Shown: one piece after another, positions 43,499 to 46,132 of the stretch
Layout of the letters: every line of letters starts with the position of its first letter
Position numbering within the stretch: position 1 is the stretch's first letter
Source: Ralstonia sp. A12
GTDB lineage: Bacteria; Pseudomonadota; Gammaproteobacteria; Burkholderiales; Burkholderiaceae
Direction: 5' to 3'
DNA: 46,132 bases
Assembly: GCF_000801955.1 (NCBI RefSeq)
Contig: NZ_JSZO01000018.1
Coordinates: forward strand, 1-46,132
Position numbers and translations under genes: made by a program
Notes under the pieces: model-generated
Seen by the model: only the letters and a program-made list of their open reading frames with translations
What the model was told of the DNA's origin: nothing
Databases searched by the model: none

Positions 43499-44127
43499 TC
43501 AGAATTCAGTAGGTGTTACAGCAAGCGTCTGATATCGCGCTCGAAGAGCCTCGAGCTGGTGCTCCAGTTCCTCCCGTTCGGGGCCTGGCAGCAAATCGTG
43601 TTGGCGCTTCATGGATGCAGAAACCTCGCGGCCGAGTAGCTGGTTTTTCCAGTTGTACAACGTCGGCCTAAACACGCCAATTTCCTGGCCCAAGGCGTCT
43701 GCACTGCCTTGGCGGGTACGTAACGCAATGACCGCAGCCTGCTTCAGCGCAGGAGGTCGAGAGGTCTGCTCAGCTCCACCAACAACGCGCACTCTTGACT
43801 CAGGACGGAGTTCCCGAATCTAGGCAGTCAGCGACGCCGGATATCCCAGCGCTCTCATGGTGGTAGCGATGCTACTGTTCATGATCGAGGTAGTGCCTGA
43901 CAGCCGCCTCCTTTTGCTCTTGAGAATACTTCGGCTTGGGGCGCATATGGCCATTTGGAAGATCGCATCGCCGCTCGTACTCCCGGTACCAACCCTTCAG
44001 CGCGTTCTTGGTCGGGTACCCCAACTGATGAATGGTTGCCCTGACGCGCTTGCCGAGCTTGATGTAGAGCTCGACCGCTCGAACCCTGTCCTCGTATGAA
44101 TACATGAACTACCTCCTGGTAGTCCAA
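43499..44127 (-). mobile_element. IS3-family orfA remnant
   Basis: The minus strand carries the start of an IS3-type OrfA: MYSYEDRVRAVELYIKLGKR, then QLGYPTKNALKGWYREYERR, and after a frameshift RALGYPASLTA and LKQAAVIALRTRQGSADALG, GVFRPTLYNWKNQLLGREVS. A stop codon replaces a Trp codon after LTA, and one frameshift lies near 43872. AGGAGG precedes the ATG at 44105. OrfB is missing altogether, and homology ends near 43512. It is a different IS3 subgroup from the fragment at 33570. Confidence 0.8.
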
Positions 44128-44168
44128 ATTCTTGTCCCCACCTCCCTTGGGTCAGGATTCCGTGCAAA

Positions 44169-45734
44169 TCAACACGCGCTGGTTTTTTCCGATACATCCC
44201 ATGCAGGATCGAACACTTTGGCTTTGATCTGATGCGTTGCGCTGCGGTCGAATATAGCCGCGTTCGTTTCACCAGAGAAATGCCAACTGGTCTTGTCCAT
44301 GTTGGCGGACCCAATGATGGTCATAGCACCGTCTACTGCCATGAACTTTACATGGCTGGCACCATTACCTGCACTGTTACCGTCCGGAACCGGGGCGTCT
44401 GTGCCGATTTTTGGATTCTTGAAATAACGGACATCAAGCATATCATTGTTTTTTACCATTTTTCGCAATGTAGAAATTGCTGCTCTGTTTGTACCACCAG
44501 CGATTCGATTATTCACTCGGTCATCGTTAAACCCCTTTGAAACTAGAACTTGCACACGAACCCCTCGATTGGCTGCGTTTGCCAACTCTTGCAGGGCCGT
44601 CGGCGCATTTAGGTTGGGGGTCATTACCTGAATGGAACTCCGTGCGTTATTGATCGCCGCAAGAAATGCCTGATTCTGTGGATTGTCGTTACGGGCATTC
44701 AATAGGTTCCCGTTGGGTCGGCGCGTCAAGATTGCCATCTTGATGCCTTTGGTCGCGCTATTGGATGCTCTGTCGAGACTCGCCCATTCTTGCATGGGGT
44801 ATGTCTGTTGATCCGGATTGACTCCGACGTTCCAGTTGGAGACGAAATCTTCACGCAGTGTTTTGGCTACACCGCCAGAAACGGTCACTCCAAGGTCGTA
44901 GGCCGGATTGTCACCGTGATTGCGAGATTGAACGTTGGCTCCTGTTAATGCAGCACTATTGCCGTCGACGACCACAGCTTTGGAGTGGATCGAATTTGAT
45001 GAGCGGTGCTGATATACGCGGACCTGGAAATCGATGTCTCGCGTTAAGCTGGCATATTTGTGCTGGGCATCTTTCTTATAGTTACCGATCAATGCATCAG
45101 GTGATGAAGGCCATCGCTTGGGGCCACCTTTGTTTTTATTGGCGGACGTCATCCGCATGAAGGTCTGAGCGAAGCCAGTGCCCTCATTGACTAGGAGCCG
45201 AACACGAAGCTTGTTTTTATTACACGGACCTGCATGCTGCCGGTGCGCTGCTGCTGCGTCAAGCATAGCATCTAGGATCATCTTGGCTCCTGCTGAACCC
45301 GGATCCCACGCAAACGTCTGAACGCATACTTCCTCCTGTGCCCTGCGGACTAGTTCAGCCTGCTTGGCAAAAATGGAATCACCGCCGATATCTATGCTTT
45401 CTAGCCTATTGTTCTCGGAAACCATCGATTCCGGCCGCACCGTGCCACTGGCCGCGCACGCGATGGACGCCTTCAATACCGCAGTTTCGAGTCGCAGCGC
45501 GGCGGAGATGCCGGGCAGTTGTATGCCGTTTCCTAGACGCCGAGTGGTCGCGCGCGCACTGCCTTCCGGCGTTGCCAGCACTGTTGGCTTGGCCGATGGC
45601 CTCGGCCTGAGGCAGTCAAGGAGGCCGGAGGAGGACCGTCGCACCAAAGCACCCGTCTGCGAACGGGTTGTGCCCGATGGGTCAGCATTTGTTTCAGTAG
45701 GCGGCGAGATAGGTTGCCGAGAATGAATCTTCAT
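44169..45734 (-). CDS. Phospholipase D-like protein, probable type III effector
   Basis: This is a 521-residue protein. The first 70 residues are Ser/Thr/Pro/Arg-rich and disordered, like a type III secretion signal; no Sec signal peptide is visible. Two complete HKD motifs follow: HSKAVVVD (His250, Lys252, Asp257) with GANVQSRN after it, and HVKFMAVD (His461, Lys463, Asp468) with IIGSANMD. Two HKD motifs in one chain define a catalytically complete phospholipase D-superfamily enzyme, which may cut phospholipids, transfer phosphatidyl groups or act on nucleic acid. A perfect PIP box with a -10 hexamer lies 70 bp upstream, so the gene belongs to the hrp regulon. The C-terminus ends in a normal stop, so it seems intact. 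Confidence 0.85.
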   Translation of the reverse strand: MKIHSRQPISPPTETNADPSGTTRSQTGALVRRSSSGLLDCLRPRPSAKPTVLATPEGSARATTRRLGNGIQLPGISAALRLETAVLKASIACAASGTVRPESMVSENNRLESIDIGGDSIFAKQAELVRRAQEEVCVQTFAWDPGSAGAKMILDAMLDAAAAHRQHAGPCNKNKLRVRLLVNEGTGFAQTFMRMTSANKNKGGPKRWPSSPDALIGNYKKDAQHKYASLTRDIDFQVRVYQHRSSNSIHSKAVVVDGNSAALTGANVQSRNHGDNPAYDLGVTVSGGVAKTLREDFVSNWNVGVNPDQQTYPMQEWASLDRASNSATKGIKMAILTRRPNGNLLNARNDNPQNQAFLAAINNARSSIQVMTPNLNAPTALQELANAANRGVRVQVLVSKGFNDDRVNNRIAGGTNRAAISTLRKMVKNNDMLDVRYFKNPKIGTDAPVPDGNSAGNGASHVKFMAVDGAMTIIGSANMDKTSWHFSGETNAAIFDRSATHQIKAKVFDPAWDVSEKTSAC

Positions 45735-45803
45735 GGCCTAGCACATGGTGTTGTCCAGTTTGTTTGAGCTTACGTGGGGCCACTATGGAGACAGGCTCGC
45801 AAT

Positions 45804-45828
45804 GCGAAGTTAATTTTTCTAAAGCGAA
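45804..45828 (-). promoter_or_regulatory. Perfect PIP/hrp_II box upstream of PLD-like gene
   Basis: On the minus strand TTCGC (45828-45824), 15 bases, TTCGC (45808-45804) is an exact PIP box. Counting 31 bases downstream gives TAAGCT at 45772-45767, matching the YANNNT -10 consensus of HrpX/HrpB promoters. Transcription would start near 45760, about 25 bases before the ATG at 45734. Confidence 0.9.
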
Positions 45829-45855
45829 AATTTTTATGTTGGAACATACGTTCTG

Positions 45856-45879
45856 CCGCACTCCCATGTGAGTGCGGCG
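45856..45879. repeat. Inverted repeat, 8-bp arms
   Basis: GCCGCACT and AGTGCGGC pair around an 8-base loop, 28 bp beyond the PIP box. No T-tract follows, so its role is unknown. Confidence 0.45.
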
Positions 45880-46132
45880 AGTTCATCCATGAAGAGCTTG
45901 CCGCTGTGTGCTCGCGAGTGGTGGGTGGCTGCGGCTAGGCGTCGTTGCAGGCGGTCACAAACGCTTGCACAGCTAAAGTTGTATCTACATTTCAACTAAA
46001 GTTGTGCCGATCGCTATCAGACAGGCTGAATGTTTGGTCAGGCTACAGCGCAACCCTGGGTCAGGAGCCAGGGCGAATCTGCGCCTCCCGGTACGCATGT
46101 GCCGCGTTGGCCATGGATTTGCCCCCGTATCC
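45880..46132. other. Right flank with repeated TAAAGTTG motif
   Basis: CTAAAGTTGT occurs twice, at about 45973 and 46000. A minus-strand open frame runs off the right edge from its stop at 46061-46063, with only about 23 residues visible. Paired motifs next to the end of a reading frame suggest an insertion-sequence end, perhaps IS21-like, but this is not enough to name it. Confidence 0.3.

Noticed and set aside
33570-44127. The two IS3 fragments as the two ends of one element carrying the effectors
   Set aside because: The OrfB tail and OrfA head appear to come from different IS3 subgroups and point in opposite directions.

Overview
The window looks like a plant-pathogenic, high-GC proteobacterium, most probably of the Ralstonia solanacearum species complex. 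Xanthomonas or Acidovorax are the alternatives. Three things point there: a Tn4371-type integrative conjugative element (ICE), an HLK/XopP-family type III effector, and two exact plant-inducible promoter (PIP/hrp_II) boxes, TTCGC-N15-TTCGC, each with a correctly spaced -10 hexamer. No rRNA, tRNA or CRISPR array was seen.

Positions 1 to about 32121 are most of a Tn4371-family ICE; the integrase and left end lie outside the window. The left part holds an inverted-repeat-rich non-coding leader and a DUF736 gene, then a minus-strand pair (a HEPN-motif protein and an HNH-like zinc protein), a glycine-zipper protein, a broken DUF4942 gene, an XRE repressor with a probable operator, an MFS symporter, and DUF2958 and DUF6499/DUF2285 genes. 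The maintenance and mobilisation module follows: AlpA-like HTH, RepA with three downstream iterons, ParA, a small partition partner, DUF2840, TraF peptidase and a VirD2-like relaxase. A minus-strand cargo block lies between the relaxase and traR. It holds a four-gene enzyme operon (acyl-CoA dehydrogenase-like, beta-helix transferase, Nudix, HAD), two related exported proteins and a small unknown protein. Next are a LysR regulator (TraR), an EexN-like exclusion lipoprotein, and an uninterrupted mating-pair-formation operon, traG-copG-trbBCDEJLFGI-DUF2274, whose genes mostly overlap by a few bases.

From about 32122 to 46132 the character changes to a virulence island littered with insertion-sequence debris and with AT-rich pockets. 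It holds a 3' remnant of a possible cysteine-enzyme effector cut by an IS3 orfB tail, an unrecognised 765-residue protein, a fragment of an HlyB-type ABC exporter cut by a decayed IS66 element, an IS5-family element with intact terminal repeats but an internal deletion, an HLK/XopP effector under a PIP box, an IS3 orfA remnant, and a two-HKD phospholipase D-like protein under its own perfect PIP box. That last gene is the strongest candidate for an under-described effector. Other leads are the HEPN/HNH pair and the four-gene cargo operon.
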